DNA from: an uncultured Alphaproteobacteria bacterium
Lineage (GTDB): Bacteria; Pseudomonadota; Alphaproteobacteria; Caulobacterales; Caulobacteraceae
Assembly: GCA_903822175.1 (NCBI GenBank)
Contig: CAIJOB010000040.1
Span: forward strand, 62,001-126,000
Direction of reading: 5' to 3'
Length of the DNA stretch: 64,000 bases
The notes under the pieces: model-generated
Database searches by the model: none
What the model was told of the DNA's origin: nothing
What the model saw: only the letters and a program-made list of their open reading frames with translations
Translations under genes and position numbers: made by a program
Shown: positions 1-10,431 of the stretch, piece by piece
Layout: the number at the start of each line of letters is the position of its first letter
Numbering within the stretch: position 1 is the stretch's first letter

Positions 1-910
<910 letters not shown>

Positions 911-1062
911 AGTCCCCCAGGGCTCCCGAGATAGGGCTCCCAGGACGTTTCGGCTAGGCGGGCGCCGACAGTCTGCACCGAGGCGACCCCTTATTTGAGG
1001 CAGATCAAGACGAATTCACCCCTCAAGTGTTATGGAACGGGGACGACGGCAGAGAGCTCACC

Positions 1063-2559
1063 ATGCCCGCGGATCGCGAAATCGAGCTGAAGTTCGCCTG
1101 CCGGGCGGAGGATCTGGCCGCGATCCTGGCCGCCGCGCCAAAGGGCGATCCTGGGGGCGAGGACGAGACCCGCGAGCTGATCAGCGTCTATTTCGACACC
1201 CCGGACCTGGTGCTGCAGAAGGCCGGCGCGTCGCTGCGCGTGCGCGAGCACAAGGGCAGGCGCATCCAGACGCTGAAGCGCGGCCAGGGCCTGGTGCGCG
1301 AGGAGCATGAGGCGCCGATTGAAGGCCTGGCGCCGGATCCGGCCCTGGAACCCCTGCCGGAATTGCTGCCCCAGGGTTCGAGCCTGCGGCCCGCCTTCAA
1401 CGTCCGCATCAGCCGCCGCCAGCGGACCTTCCGCTATCAAGGCGCGGAGATCGAGCTGGCGCTCGACCAGGGCGAGGTTTCGGGCGGCGAGCAGAAGCGG
1501 CCGATCTGCGAGGTCGAGCTGGAGCTGAAATCCGGCCCGCCGTCGGCGCTGTTCGCGCTGGCCCGCGAACTTGGCGCCGCCGCGCCCCTCTATCTCGCCT
1601 TCGACAGCAAGGCCGCGCGGGGTCAGGCCCTGGTCGCCGGCGACGCCGCTCTGGTCCCGCATAAGGGCGGCAAGGTGGAGCTGGCGCACGACGCCACGGT
1701 GGGCGAGGCGTTCCAGGCGGTCGCCCGGCAGGCGCTGGCCCAGATCGCCGCCAACGCCGCGCTGCTGCGCGAGATCCCGCTTTCCCCAACCTTCGCGCCC
1801 GAGGCGGTGCATCAGCTTCGCATCGGCGCGCGGCGCCTGCGGAGCGCGCTTTCGACCTTCAAGGACGTGCTGGAGGGCGAGGGGCTGGAGACCGCCAAGG
1901 CCGACCTCAAATGGCTGGGCGCGAGTTGCGGCCGGGCGCGCGGCCTCGACGTCTTCGCCGCCGAAACCCTGGCCCCGGCGGAAACCGGCCCGACCCCGCC
2001 GCCCGGCGTTGAGCGGCTGCGCGCGGCGCTGGACGTGGCGCGCGAGGCCGCCTGGGCCCAGGCCTCCCAGGCCTGCGCCTCCGAACGCTTCCGGGCCCTG
2101 ATGATCGACGCGGCGGCCTGGGTGGAGACTGGAGGCTGGCGTGCGGGAGACGGCGCCGGCAAGCCGGTCGGTCCCTTCGCCAAGGCCGCCCTCAAAAAGC
2201 GCCTGAAGACGCTCAGCAAGCGCGGCCGCGACGTGGCGGCAGTCGACGACACCGCCCGCCATCACCTGCGGATCGAGGCCAAGAAGCTGCGCTACGCTGC
2301 CGAGGGCTTCGCCAGCCTCTATGGCGAGAAGCCGGTCCACCGCTATCTGCGCCACCTGAAGGAACTGCAGGAGGTGCTGGGCGCGCTGAACGACCTGGCG
2401 ACCGTCGAGCCGCTGATCGCCGGGCTGGCGCTCCCCTCGGAAGCCGCCTTCGCGGCTGGCGAGCTGGTGGGGCGCAAGGCCGCCGCCAAGCCGGCGCTGG
2501 TCGCCGGCGCGGCCAAGGCGCTCGACCGGCTGCAGGCGGCCCCGGCGTTCTGGGGTTAA
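1063..2559 (+). CDS. CYTH and CHAD domain-containing protein
   Basis: About 498 aa. The N-terminal half is a CYTH domain, starting with the ExExK signature (E6, E8, K10) that binds metal-triphosphate in triphosphate tunnel enzymes. The C-terminal half (from about residue 225) is a CHAD domain, recognised by HQLRIGARRLRSAL and HHLRIEAKKLRYAAE, whose conserved His/Arg/Lys helices bind polyphosphate. Likely role: inorganic triphosphatase or polyphosphate-associated protein; the family link is established, the substrate is inferred. The ATG at 1063 with AGAGAG upstream is preferred to an in-frame GTG at 1027 because the CYTH motif normally begins within ten residues of the start. Confidence 0.88.
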   Translation: MPADREIELKFACRAEDLAAILAAAPKGDPGGEDETRELISVYFDTPDLVLQKAGASLRVREHKGRRIQTLKRGQGLVREEHEAPIEGLAPDPALEPLPELLPQGSSLRPAFNVRISRRQRTFRYQGAEIELALDQGEVSGGEQKRPICEVELELKSGPPSALFALARELGAAAPLYLAFDSKAARGQALVAGDAALVPHKGGKVELAHDATVGEAFQAVARQALAQIAANAALLREIPLSPTFAPEAVHQLRIGARRLRSALSTFKDVLEGEGLETAKADLKWLGASCGRARGLDVFAAETLAPAETGPTPPPGVERLRAALDVAREAAWAQASQACASERFRALMIDAAAWVETGGWRAGDGAGKPVGPFAKAALKKRLKTLSKRGRDVAAVDDTARHHLRIEAKKLRYAAEGFASLYGEKPVHRYLRHLKELQEVLGALNDLATVEPLIAGLALPSEAAFAAGELVGRKAAAKPALVAGAAKALDRLQAAPAFWG

Positions 2560-2560
2560 G

Positions 2561-2588
2561 AATCACATAAAGAAGTCCTTATATGATT
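2561..2588. promoter_or_regulatory. Palindromic operator candidate upstream of ahcY
   Basis: A 28-bp inverted repeat with 11 of 14 arm positions matching. The arms are AATCACATAAAGAA and, reversed, AATCATATAAGGAC. It begins one base after the CHAD-gene stop and 81 bp before ahcY, and is A/T-rich inside a GC-rich gap. There is no GC-rich stem or T-run, so a terminator is unlikely. Dyads of this type are known for ArsR-family SAH/SAM sensors (SahR/SamR) at methionine-cycle genes; assigning this site to one of them is inference. No recognisable SAH or SAM riboswitch was seen. Confidence 0.6.
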
Positions 2589-2669
2589 TCTTGCGTGGCC
2601 GTGGGTGCGCGGCTATAGAGCCGCCAATCCCCCCATTCCGCCAAACGACCGATCCGCCAGAGGACAGAC

Positions 2670-4061
2670 ATGACCGATTACATCGTCCGGGACATCACGC
2701 TTGCCGATTTCGGCCGCAAGGAACTCGACATCGCCGAAACCGAAATGCCGGGCCTGATGGCCACGCGCGCCGAGTTCGGCAAGGACAAGCCGCTGAAGGG
2801 CGCCCGGATCGCCGGCTCGCTGCACATGACCATCCAGACCGGCGTGCTGATCGAGACCCTGCAGGCGCTGGGCGCCGACGTCCGCTGGGCCTCCTGCAAC
2901 ATCTTCTCGACCCAGGACCACGCCGCCGCCGCCATCGCGGCCAAGGGCACGCCGGTGTTCGCCATCAAGGGCGAGACCCTGGTCGAGTACTGGGAGTACG
3001 CCCACAAGATCTTCGAATGGTCGGACGGCGGCTATCCGAACATGATCCTCGACGACGGCGGTGACGCCACCCTGCTCTGCGTGCTGGGCCCCAAGGCCGA
3101 GAAGGACCCGAGCGTCCTGAACAACCCGCAGAATGAGGAAGAAGAAGCCCTCTACGCGGTGATGAAGCGCTACCTGAAGGAGAAGCCCGGCTTCTATTCG
3201 GCGATCCGCGACGCCATCAAGGGCGTGTCAGAAGAGACCACCACGGGCGTTCACCGCCTCTATCAGATGCATGAGCGCGGCGAGCTGCCGTTCGCCGCCA
3301 TCAACGTCAACGACAGCGTCACCAAGTCGAAGTTCGACAACCTCTACGGCTGCCGCGAGAGCCTGGTGGACGCCATCCGCCGCGGCACCGACGTCATGCT
3401 GTCCGGCAAGGTCGCGGTGGTCCTGGGCTACGGCGACGTGGGCAAGGGCTCGGCGGCCTCGCTGCGTAACGGCGGCGCGCGTGTCATCGTCACCGAGATC
3501 GACCCGATCTGCGCCCTGCAGGCGGCCATGGAAGGCTACGAGGTCCAGACCATGGACGACGTGGCCGGCAAGGCCGACATCTTCGTCACCGCCACCGGCA
3601 ACAAGGACGTGCTCACCGTCGACCACATGCGGGCGATGAAGAACAACGCCATCGTCTGCAACATCGGCCACTTCGACAGCGAAATTCAGGTGGCCGGCCT
3701 GAAGAACTTCAAGTGGGACAAGATCAAGGAGCAGGTCCACCACATCGAGTTCCCGGACGGCAAGAAGATCATCCTGCTGAGCGAAGGCCGCCTGGTGAAC
3801 CTGGGCAACGCCACGGGCCACCCGAGCTTCGTGATGAGCGCGTCTTTCACCAACCAGACCCTCGCCCAGATCGAGCTCTGGCAGAACGGCGCCAAGTACC
3901 CGGTCGGCGTCCACGTGCTCCCCAAGCACCTCGACGAAAAGGTCGCCATGCTGCACCTGGGCAAGCTGGGCGCGAAGCTGACGGTGCTCTCCAAGGACCA
4001 GGCCGACTACATCGGCGTGCCGACCCAGGGCCCGTTCAAGCCGGACCACTACCGCTACTAG
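2670..4061 (+). CDS. ahcY: Adenosylhomocysteinase
   Basis: 463 aa, full length for the bacterial enzyme. It reversibly hydrolyses S-adenosylhomocysteine to adenosine and homocysteine, relieving product inhibition of methyltransferases and feeding the methionine cycle in the cytosol. The N-terminus ([18 protein letters not shown]) and the substrate region ([15 protein letters not shown]) are typical. The NAD-binding loop [10 protein letters not shown] lies near residue 253 and the conserved C-terminus is KPDHYRY. An AGAGGACAGAC ribosome site precedes the ATG. The 28-bp palindrome upstream suggests control by a SAH- or SAM-responsive repressor. Confidence 0.98.
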   Translation: MTDYIVRDITLADFGRKELDIAETEMPGLMATRAEFGKDKPLKGARIAGSLHMTIQTGVLIETLQALGADVRWASCNIFSTQDHAAAAIAAKGTPVFAIKGETLVEYWEYAHKIFEWSDGGYPNMILDDGGDATLLCVLGPKAEKDPSVLNNPQNEEEEALYAVMKRYLKEKPGFYSAIRDAIKGVSEETTTGVHRLYQMHERGELPFAAINVNDSVTKSKFDNLYGCRESLVDAIRRGTDVMLSGKVAVVLGYGDVGKGSAASLRNGGARVIVTEIDPICALQAAMEGYEVQTMDDVAGKADIFVTATGNKDVLTVDHMRAMKNNAIVCNIGHFDSEIQVAGLKNFKWDKIKEQVHHIEFPDGKKIILLSEGRLVNLGNATGHPSFVMSASFTNQTLAQIELWQNGAKYPVGVHVLPKHLDEKVAMLHLGKLGAKLTVLSKDQADYIGVPTQGPFKPDHYRY

Positions 4062-4085
4062 TCCGCAGGCTGTAGGCAGGGCGCC

Positions 4086-4916
4086 ATGCCCCTGGCGCTC
4101 GTCCTATCTTCGTTCGTCGCGGCCAGCCGGATCGGCGGGGCGGCGCAGCAATATTTGCTGGCCGCGCACAAGATCGATCCGGTGCTGGTCCCCACCGTCA
4201 TGCTGGGCCGCAATCCGTCCCGCGGCGCGCACGGCCAGGCGACGCCGCCGGAGATTTTCCGCCAGATGCTGGCCGACGTGGAGGCCGACGCCCTGTTCGG
4301 CCTCGTCGACCTGGTGATCACCGGCTATTTCGCCTCGCCCGAGCAGGTGGAGATCGCCGCCGACGTGCTCGGCCGCATCAAGGCCGCGTCGGAGCGGCCG
4401 CCGGTGGTGGTGGTCGACCCGATCCTCGGCGACCTTCCCAAGGGGCTCTATGTGGAGCCGGAGGTGGCTGAGGCGGTGGCGAACCGGCTCGTGCCGCTCG
4501 CCGACTGGATCACGCCCAACCTCTGGGAGCTGGGCTTCCTCAGTGGCGCGGAGATCGAGAGCGCGGCGGGGGCCGCAGCCGCCGCCCGCAAGATCGGCAA
4601 GCCGGCGCTGATTACCTCGGCGCCGGTGGACGAGGGCGAGATCGGCCTGCTGATCGTCGAAAAACGGACCGCGACGCTGTTCGCACACCGCCGGCTGGCC
4701 CACGCGCCCAACGGCACCGGCGACCTGGTGGCGGCGAGCTTTGGCGCGGGTCTGATCGAGGGCCTCAGCCCCGTGGCCGCGGCCGAGCGGGCCGCCCGCG
4801 CCGCCAGCGAGGTGGTGCAGGCCGCCCAGGACTGGCGCGCCCCTGAACTGCCGATCATCGCGCTCGGCGAGCGGCTGGTGCGCCCCACCGCCGCCTTGCG
4901 TATAGAGCAGCTCTGA
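4086..4916 (+). CDS. pdxY: Pyridoxal kinase, PdxY-like
   Basis: 276 aa, ribokinase/ThiD superfamily. It phosphorylates pyridoxal with ATP in the PLP salvage pathway. The anion-hole and catalytic-base motif NGTGD sits at residues 209-213, with D213 the expected base, and the TPNLWEL segment (143-149) is characteristic of PdxY/PdxK. It lies 24 bp after ahcY and 16 bp before acyP on the same strand, so co-transcription is likely. Relatives phosphorylate hydroxymethylpyrimidine (ThiD); the length and TPN motif favour PdxY, but substrate choice needs assay. Confidence 0.85.
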   Translation: MPLALVLSSFVAASRIGGAAQQYLLAAHKIDPVLVPTVMLGRNPSRGAHGQATPPEIFRQMLADVEADALFGLVDLVITGYFASPEQVEIAADVLGRIKAASERPPVVVVDPILGDLPKGLYVEPEVAEAVANRLVPLADWITPNLWELGFLSGAEIESAAGAAAAARKIGKPALITSAPVDEGEIGLLIVEKRTATLFAHRRLAHAPNGTGDLVAASFGAGLIEGLSPVAAAERAARAASEVVQAAQDWRAPELPIIALGERLVRPTAALRIEQL

Positions 4917-4932
4917 ACCTCTAAGGCCTCGG

Positions 4933-5214
4933 ATGACCCGCAGTGCGGCAAGGTTGGTGGTTGAAGGGCGCGTCCAAGGTGTCGGCTATCGGTGGTGGAC
5001 GGTGAAGACCGCTGCCGAACTGGGGCTGGCCGGGTGGGTGCGCAACTGCCCGGATGGTTCCGTTGAAATCCTGGCGATTGGTGACGACGAGGGCATTGGC
5101 CAGCTTGCGCGCGCCTGTCTAGAGGGACCGCCTCATGCCGGGGTCCGGTCAGTGGATATGTATGGCGCCACTGATGACGGCAGCGCGGACTTCGTGCAGC
5201 AGGAGATTCACTAA
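4933..5214 (+). CDS. acyP: Acylphosphatase
   Basis: 93 aa, the normal length. It hydrolyses carboxyl-phosphate bonds of acyl phosphates. The signature GRVQGVGYRWW spans residues 12-22, with the catalytic arginine expected at R20. The second signature, GWVRNCPDGSVE, places the catalytic asparagine at N38. A small cytosolic ferredoxin-like alpha/beta fold is expected. It ends only 2 bp before the next ATG, so it is probably co-transcribed with the following serine hydrolase. Confidence 0.95.
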   Translation: MTRSAARLVVEGRVQGVGYRWWTVKTAAELGLAGWVRNCPDGSVEILAIGDDEGIGQLARACLEGPPHAGVRSVDMYGATDDGSADFVQQEIH

Positions 5215-5216
5215 GC

Positions 5217-6341
5217 ATGGTCGAGATCGCCGGCCTCGCCCCCATCCGCTTCGACGCCGTGAAGGACGCCTTTGCGGCCAATTTCGCGGCGGACGAGGAA
5301 TTGGGCGCGCGCTTCACCCTGGTGGAGGCCGGCGAGATCGTGCTCGACATCTGGGCGGGCCACGCCGACCGGGCGAAAACCCGCACCTTCGACGACAAGA
5401 CGCTCACCCCGATCTTTTCGACCACCAAGGCCATCGCCGCCCTGCTGATCGCGCGCCTGGTGGACGCCGGAAAGCTCGACTACGCCCAGACGGTGTCCTC
5501 GGTCTGGCCGGAGTTCGCCCAGGCCGGGAAGGCGGCGATCACCGTTGAGCAGGTGATGAGCCACCAGGAGGGCCTCTCCGGCTTTCCGGAGCAGATGGAC
5601 CCGTCGCTGTGGTTCGACTGGGACGCGATCTGCGCCAAGCTCGCAGCCATGGCGCCGATCTGGCCGCCGGGCACGGCCAGCGGCTACCATCCGATCACCT
5701 TCGGCTATCTGGCAGGCGAGATCTTCCGGCGCGTCGAGGGCTGGAACATGGGCGCGGCGCTCCGCGAAGAACTCGCCGTCCCCTTCGGCCTCGACCTGTG
5801 GATCGGCCTGCCGGACGCCGAGGCCGGGCGCGTCGCCGAGTTGCAGCGGCCCAAGGCCCTGCCGGACTTCGGCCATCGCAACGACGCCACCACGGCCGCC
5901 TTCCTGACGCCCTGGGCCCAGCCCGGCGGCCTGGGCGCAGACGTCCTGCGCCGCTTCGAGCTGCCATCCGCCACCGGCTATGCCACCGCCCAGGCGCTGG
6001 CGCGGGTGATGGGGGCGCTGGCCAATGACGGCTGGCTGGACGGCGAGGACATCCTTTCGCCCGCCCTGATCGCCGAGGCGGCCCGCTCGCGCATCCGCGG
6101 CCCCGACCTCGTGCTCCCCTTCGAGATGAGCTGGGGCGCGGGCTTCATGCGCAATGAGACGGTGCATCCCTGGGGCCCGGGCGACGAGACCTTCGGCCAC
6201 TCCGGCTGGGGCGGCTCCTGCGCCTTCGCCGATCCGGAGCGCAAGCTCGCCGGCGCCTATGTAATGAACCGCCAGTCCGCCGAACTCCTGAACGACCAAC
6301 GGCCGCGCCGGCTGATCGAAGCGGCCTACGCCGGCCTCTAG
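5217..6341 (+). CDS. Serine hydrolase, beta-lactamase/EstB family
   Basis: 374 aa class C beta-lactamase-like esterase. The SxxK nucleophile motif is STTK (S68, K71) and the likely second motif tyrosine is Y157 in SGYH. The late GHSGWGGS segment is in the position of the KTG-like third motif. There is no signal peptide, which fits cytosolic esterases rather than periplasmic beta-lactamases. The stop TAG overlaps the stop of the convergent downstream gene in a shared CTAG. The physiological ester is unknown. Confidence 0.85.
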   Translation: MVEIAGLAPIRFDAVKDAFAANFAADEELGARFTLVEAGEIVLDIWAGHADRAKTRTFDDKTLTPIFSTTKAIAALLIARLVDAGKLDYAQTVSSVWPEFAQAGKAAITVEQVMSHQEGLSGFPEQMDPSLWFDWDAICAKLAAMAPIWPPGTASGYHPITFGYLAGEIFRRVEGWNMGAALREELAVPFGLDLWIGLPDAEAGRVAELQRPKALPDFGHRNDATTAAFLTPWAQPGGLGADVLRRFELPSATGYATAQALARVMGALANDGWLDGEDILSPALIAEAARSRIRGPDLVLPFEMSWGAGFMRNETVHPWGPGDETFGHSGWGGSCAFADPERKLAGAYVMNRQSAELLNDQRPRRLIEAAYAGL

Positions 6342-8881
6342 TTCGTGCCACCCGCCTCCGGCCCGACCACGGCGCGATAGCGGTGCACCGGCGGCGGCAT
6401 GGGCGAGTCCGGGCCCTTGACGCTCTTCCAGATGATCTCGTTCAGGCGGTGCATGGGGGCGTCGTCGGCGTCGGCGAAGTTCATCTTGGCGCTCTCGCGG
6501 GCCCCATAGGATTTGGGCGTGTTCATCTCCATGACGTCGTACTGCGCCGGCAGCGCCTTGTAGGGCGTCAGGTCCGCGGTGGTTCCGAAGGCGGCGTAGA
6601 ACGGCGTGGCGGCCGCGTCGTACTGGGAGAGCGGCGGCAGGCCCAGCAAGAGCTCGATCGAGCGCACCATCGAACTCGTCGTGTAGAGCGTGGAATCGAC
6701 GGTCCCGCGCTTGATGTAGGGGCTGATCGCCAGGCAGGCGGTGCGGCGCGCGTCCACGTGATCGGGACCGTCCTGGGCGTCGTCTTCCATGATGAAGACG
6801 GCGGTCTCCGGCCAGTACCTGCTGTGCGTGATGCGCTCCAGCATCTGGCCCAGCGCCACATCCTGGTTGGCGACCATGGCGCGGGGGCTGAACGACTTGG
6901 GGTCCGTGCCGTGGGTGTGGTTCTCCTGCATGGACATGACCACGTAGTTGGGCAGGCGCTTTTCCGGGTCCTTGGAGTCGAAGTTCTTCTCGTACTCGCT
7001 GAACTCGGCCAGGAAGACCTTGGCGTTGTCGGTGTCGCGCACCCGGTTCTGCAGGTAGTTGGGCGAGACGTGGCCGACTAGGCCGTTGGCGCCAGAGATG
7101 TTCAGCATCGGCTCGCCGGTTGAGGCGCGCGTCGCATACTCGCCGTAGCTTCGGTAGGTCAGGCCCTTGCGCTTGGCCGCGTCCCACAGGTAGCCGCCCG
7201 ACGGCATATAGGCCATCGACCGCCAGGTGGACTGGCTGTGGCCGCCGTATTCGGTGGGCCAGGACTTCTCGTTCTGGTCGGTGGCGTAGGCGGCGTTGGC
7301 CCAGGAGTGGCCGTCCTTGCTCACATCGCCGTCGGCGTAGCAGTTGTCGAAGGCGACGAACTGCTCGGCCATGGCGTGCTGGTTGGGGGTGACCTGGCGG
7401 CCGAAGATGGCGAGGCGCGGGTCGCCGTTGGTGCGCGGCAGGTCGCCATAGACCTGATCGTAGGTCCGGTTTTCCTTGATGATGTAGATGATGTGCTTGA
7501 TCGGCGACCCCGCGCCGACCTTGCTGGGCATGATCGAGGGCGTCGCCGGCGGCCGCGCCTCGGCCAGCAGCTTGTCGTTGTAGGGGGTGTTGGCGAACAC
7601 CTGCCTCGTCCAGCCGGCCAGATGGGTCTTGAGGCCGGCCAGCGGCAGGCGCTCCACGCTGCTGCGCTGCACGACCTTGATGCTCTGGTCGCGCTCGCCA
7701 GGGGCCAGCAGGGGGCTGGTGGGCCCCTTGAGTGTCGGGTGGCCCGACTCGCCCTTGGTGGCGCCGACGTAGAGCGCGTTTCCGCCTTCGGCCAGGGTCA
7801 GCGCCGAGGGATACCAGCCGGCGGGAATGAAACCCACGACCTCGCTGGTCTCGCGGTCCCTGATGTCGACCACGGCGATGTCGTTGTTGTCGGCGTTGGC
7901 GACGAACAGCAACTTGCGCTTGGCGTCCAGCGCCAGGGAGTTGGGGGTCGAGCCCAAGGGCGCCTTGGGATAGAGCGCGATGGAGATCACCTGCATCACC
8001 GCACCGGTGCGGGTGTCGATCACATAGACGGTATTTTCGTTGGAGCAGGCGACGAACAGTCGGCCGTCGGCGCTCAGCACCATGTCGTTGGGATTGAAGC
8101 CCACGGGTATGGTCTTGACGACCTTCTCGGTCGCCACGTCGACGACGCTGACGCTCTTGTCGCCCCAGTCGGACACGTAGAGTCGGTTGCCGTCGGCGCT
8201 CAGCGCCAGCTCATAGGGGCTGACGCCAACGCGGATGCGCTTTTTCACGGCGCCGGTCTTGGGATCGAAGGCCACCACGTCGGTGGGGTCCGTCGACGTG
8301 CCGCGGTTGGCGGCCCAGACGAGGCCGCGCTTGGCGTCAGTGTGGACGCCCGACCACCAGGTCTGGTCGGTGGGGTACTTGTCAGCGAACTGGGTCTTGG
8401 GCGCGGCCGTCAGCCGCCCGTTCGCATAGGCCAGCGCATAGATCGGCGCGAGGCTGGCCGCCTCCTTCTTCTCGCCGTTGGCGTTGCCGCCGGAGACGTA
8501 GAGGGTCTTGCCGTCCCCCGACCAGGACATGCCGAGCCAGGTGGTCTTCAATGGGACCTCCTGCACCACCTTGTGGGTCCTGGCGTCGATGACCGACAGG
8601 CCGTGCGGGGTGTAGCCGGAGTGCAGGGCGACGATCACCTTGCCGTCGGGCGAGGGCAGCATCTTGAGGATCAGGTCGTTGAGATCGGCGACCTGACGGC
8701 CGGCCGGGGTTACCCGCCAACCGTTCGGCAAATCGAAGCCGTTTCCGCCCGGCAGCGCGCCCGGCAGCGCCGTGGTCGCCTCGCCGATCGGCCGGGGCTT
8801 GGGCGCGGGGTCGGCGGCGAGGTTCAGGGCGCCCAGGCCGATGGCCGCGGCGGCCAGCCAGACGGAGGGGGACGGGCGCAT
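6338..8881 (-). CDS. Fused YncE-like beta-propeller and alkaline-phosphatase-superfamily protein
   Basis: 847 aa exported protein. A signal peptide (MRPSPSVWLAAAAIGLGALNL) leads into about 400 residues of YncE/NHL-type repeats such as ALSADGNRLYVSDWGDKSVSV, forming a predicted seven-bladed propeller. The C-terminal half is a phosphoesterase domain: HIIYIIKENRTYDQVYGD, then MAEQFVAFDNCYADGDVSKDGH, then VFIMEDDAQDGPDHVDARR. The acidic and His residues fit metal ligands of the phospholipase C/acid phosphatase branch. The two-domain family is known, but its substrate is not. Probably periplasmic. Confidence 0.85.
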   Translation of the reverse strand: MRPSPSVWLAAAAIGLGALNLAADPAPKPRPIGEATTALPGALPGGNGFDLPNGWRVTPAGRQVADLNDLILKMLPSPDGKVIVALHSGYTPHGLSVIDARTHKVVQEVPLKTTWLGMSWSGDGKTLYVSGGNANGEKKEAASLAPIYALAYANGRLTAAPKTQFADKYPTDQTWWSGVHTDAKRGLVWAANRGTSTDPTDVVAFDPKTGAVKKRIRVGVSPYELALSADGNRLYVSDWGDKSVSVVDVATEKVVKTIPVGFNPNDMVLSADGRLFVACSNENTVYVIDTRTGAVMQVISIALYPKAPLGSTPNSLALDAKRKLLFVANADNNDIAVVDIRDRETSEVVGFIPAGWYPSALTLAEGGNALYVGATKGESGHPTLKGPTSPLLAPGERDQSIKVVQRSSVERLPLAGLKTHLAGWTRQVFANTPYNDKLLAEARPPATPSIMPSKVGAGSPIKHIIYIIKENRTYDQVYGDLPRTNGDPRLAIFGRQVTPNQHAMAEQFVAFDNCYADGDVSKDGHSWANAAYATDQNEKSWPTEYGGHSQSTWRSMAYMPSGGYLWDAAKRKGLTYRSYGEYATRASTGEPMLNISGANGLVGHVSPNYLQNRVRDTDNAKVFLAEFSEYEKNFDSKDPEKRLPNYVVMSMQENHTHGTDPKSFSPRAMVANQDVALGQMLERITHSRYWPETAVFIMEDDAQDGPDHVDARRTACLAISPYIKRGTVDSTLYTTSSMVRSIELLLGLPPLSQYDAAATPFYAAFGTTADLTPYKALPAQYDVMEMNTPKSYGARESAKMNFADADDAPMHRLNEIIWKSVKGPDSPMPPPVHRYRAVVGPEAGGTN

Positions 8882-9018
8882 GCGCTTAACTCCGGAAGCG
8901 AACCTTGACCTTGCAGGGCCCGACCATGCGCGCGGCGCCTGTTCGGCGCAACGCGTCAGCCTGGCTCAGGACGCGGCTGTGCCCCGGCTTTGCGATAGCT
9001 TGATGACGGCGGGGCCCC

Positions 9019-9058
9019 GAGCCTTAGAACCCGGAGCCTTAGAGCCCGGAGCCCCTAG
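9019..9058. repeat. Short tandem repeat, 15-bp unit, about 2.6 copies
   Basis: GAGCCTTAGARCCCG is present twice back to back and followed by a partial third unit, GAGCCCCTAG. It lies in the 173-bp gap upstream of the YncE/phosphatase gene and touches the stop codon of the next minus-strand gene. It is probably replication slippage; no function is evident. Confidence 0.6.
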
Positions 9059-9429
9059 TCGCTGCGGGGCGCCGATAGGGCCGGCGCGGGGGTCCAGCTG
9101 ATCGTCGCAGTGGTGGTGGTGCGGACCGGGCTCGCCGGGCGGACCTGCGGGTCGGCGGCTGGGGTTGCGGCCGGTTCATAGACCACCAGGCCCTGGCTGC
9201 GCTCGACGACCTCGGCGCGGCCTTCGACGGCCCCCGCATGAGCCGCCGAGACGTTGTCGGCGAGCTTGTAGATCAGCTCGGCGCGGGCGGTGACCTTCTG
9301 GGTCTCGCGCAGATAGATCTGCTGGGTTTGCTGGCCCTGGTCCTGCGGTGTGTCGACGCCGACGGCCCAGGCGGGCGCCGCGCCGGCGATGGCGGCGCAG
9401 ATGACGGTCGCGGCGATCAGCTTGCCCAT
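9055..9429 (-). CDS. Hypothetical exported protein
   Basis: 124 aa. A clear Sec signal peptide (MGKLIAATVICAAIAGAAPAWA) precedes a short hydrophilic domain with a helical, charged middle (QKVTARAELIYKLADNV) and a Pro/Ala/Thr-rich tail. I do not recognise the family. A GGAGAC ribosome site stands upstream of the ATG and codon use matches the neighbours, so it is probably expressed. It is probably a small periplasmic protein. Confidence 0.6.
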   Translation of the reverse strand: MGKLIAATVICAAIAGAAPAWAVGVDTPQDQGQQTQQIYLRETQKVTARAELIYKLADNVSAAHAGAVEGRAEVVERSQGLVVYEPAATPAADPQVRPASPVRTTTTATISWTPAPALSAPRSD

Positions 9430-9497
9430 GGCGCAAGGTCTCCATCGTTCGCGGGGAAATTAGAACGCCGGTCGCCAGGGTCCCAGTTAAGCTTTGG

Positions 9498-10427
9498 TCA
9501 TTCGGCCGGCTCGACCAGTTCGGTGGCCATCAGTTCGGGCCGCGAACGGCGCAGCGCCGCCACCGCGAAAACCACCGCTCCGCCCCAGATGAACACGAAG
9601 GAGGCGGCGCGCAGCGGCGTGAAGGCCTCGCCCTGCATCACCCCGATCACAAAGGCGCTGGTTGGGCCCAGGAACTGCAGGAAGGCCAGCGACGACAGCG
9701 GAATCCGCCGCGCCGCCCAGGAGAACAGCACCAGCGGCACGGCGGTGAACGGCCCGCAGGCCAGCAGCCAGGCGGTCGCCGGAACGCTCTTGCCGAAGTG
9801 GCCGGCGCCCGAATGCTGCAGCCAGATCACGTAGACCAGGCCGAACATGGCCAGCACCAGGCACTCGATGAGGAGGCCCGTCTGGGCCGAGGCCGCCACC
9901 CGCTTTCGCACAATGCCGTAGCCACCGAAGCTCAGCGCCAGCGCCAGCGAGACGATCGGCAGGCCGCCCACCGCCACCGCCTGCACCGCGACGCCCACCA
10001 CCGCCAGGCCAATGGCCACATAGCCCAGCCGGTCGATTTTCTCGTTGAAGATCAGGGCACCGGCCGCCATGCCGAGCAGCGGGTTGATGTAGTAGCCAAG
10101 CGCCGTCTCCAGCACCCGGCCGGAGTTCACCGCCCAGATGTAGAGGCCCCAGTTGCCGGCGATCAGCACCGACGACAGGGTCAGCCACGCCAGCGTCCGC
10201 GGCGTCCGCAGCACCGCGGCCACCTCGCGTCCCTGACCCGCCAGCAGGACGAACAGCGCGGCGACCGGCACGGCCCAGACCGTGCGGTTGGCGAGGATCT
10301 CGCCAGGGGACATCCCAAGGTGTCCCATGGCCTGGAACACCAGAGGGACGACCCCCCAGATGAGATAGCAGACGATCGCCGCCCCCAGCGCGGGGCGGGA
10401 TTCGCCGCCCGGCGCCGGCGTGGTCAT
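9498..10427 (-). CDS. rarD: RarD-type EamA family permease
   Basis: 309 aa integral membrane protein with about ten hydrophobic segments arranged as two EamA repeats. The opening AIVCYLIWGVVPLVFQAMGH and the ANRTVWAVPVA segment are typical of RarD (the chloramphenicol-sensitive protein family). The transported molecule is unknown. Its ATG is 4 bp after the asd stop, so the pair is almost certainly one transcript. Confidence 0.88.
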   Translation of the reverse strand: MTTPAPGGESRPALGAAIVCYLIWGVVPLVFQAMGHLGMSPGEILANRTVWAVPVAALFVLLAGQGREVAAVLRTPRTLAWLTLSSVLIAGNWGLYIWAVNSGRVLETALGYYINPLLGMAAGALIFNEKIDRLGYVAIGLAVVGVAVQAVAVGGLPIVSLALALSFGGYGIVRKRVAASAQTGLLIECLVLAMFGLVYVIWLQHSGAGHFGKSVPATAWLLACGPFTAVPLVLFSWAARRIPLSSLAFLQFLGPTSAFVIGVMQGEAFTPLRAASFVFIWGGAVVFAVAALRRSRPELMATELVEPAE

Positions 10428-10431
10428 GGCG

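Noticed and set aside
1030..2355. Long minus-strand reading frame opposite the CYTH-CHAD gene
   Set aside because: High-GC shadow; the plus strand has clear CYTH and CHAD motifs and a ribosome site, and the minus-strand product is repetitive Arg/Ala/Gly without domains.
2589..2669. SAM or SAH riboswitch ahead of ahcY
   Set aside because: No pseudoknot or conserved riboswitch core seen; the palindrome and a plain leader explain the region better.
5211..7187. 658-aa minus-strand frame spanning the serine hydrolase and phosphatase genes
   Set aside because: It runs antisense to one gene and out of frame with the other; no recognisable domains.
7238..8908. 556-aa plus-strand frame opposite the YncE/phosphatase gene
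   Set aside because: Antisense shadow with Gly/Val/Asp repeats.
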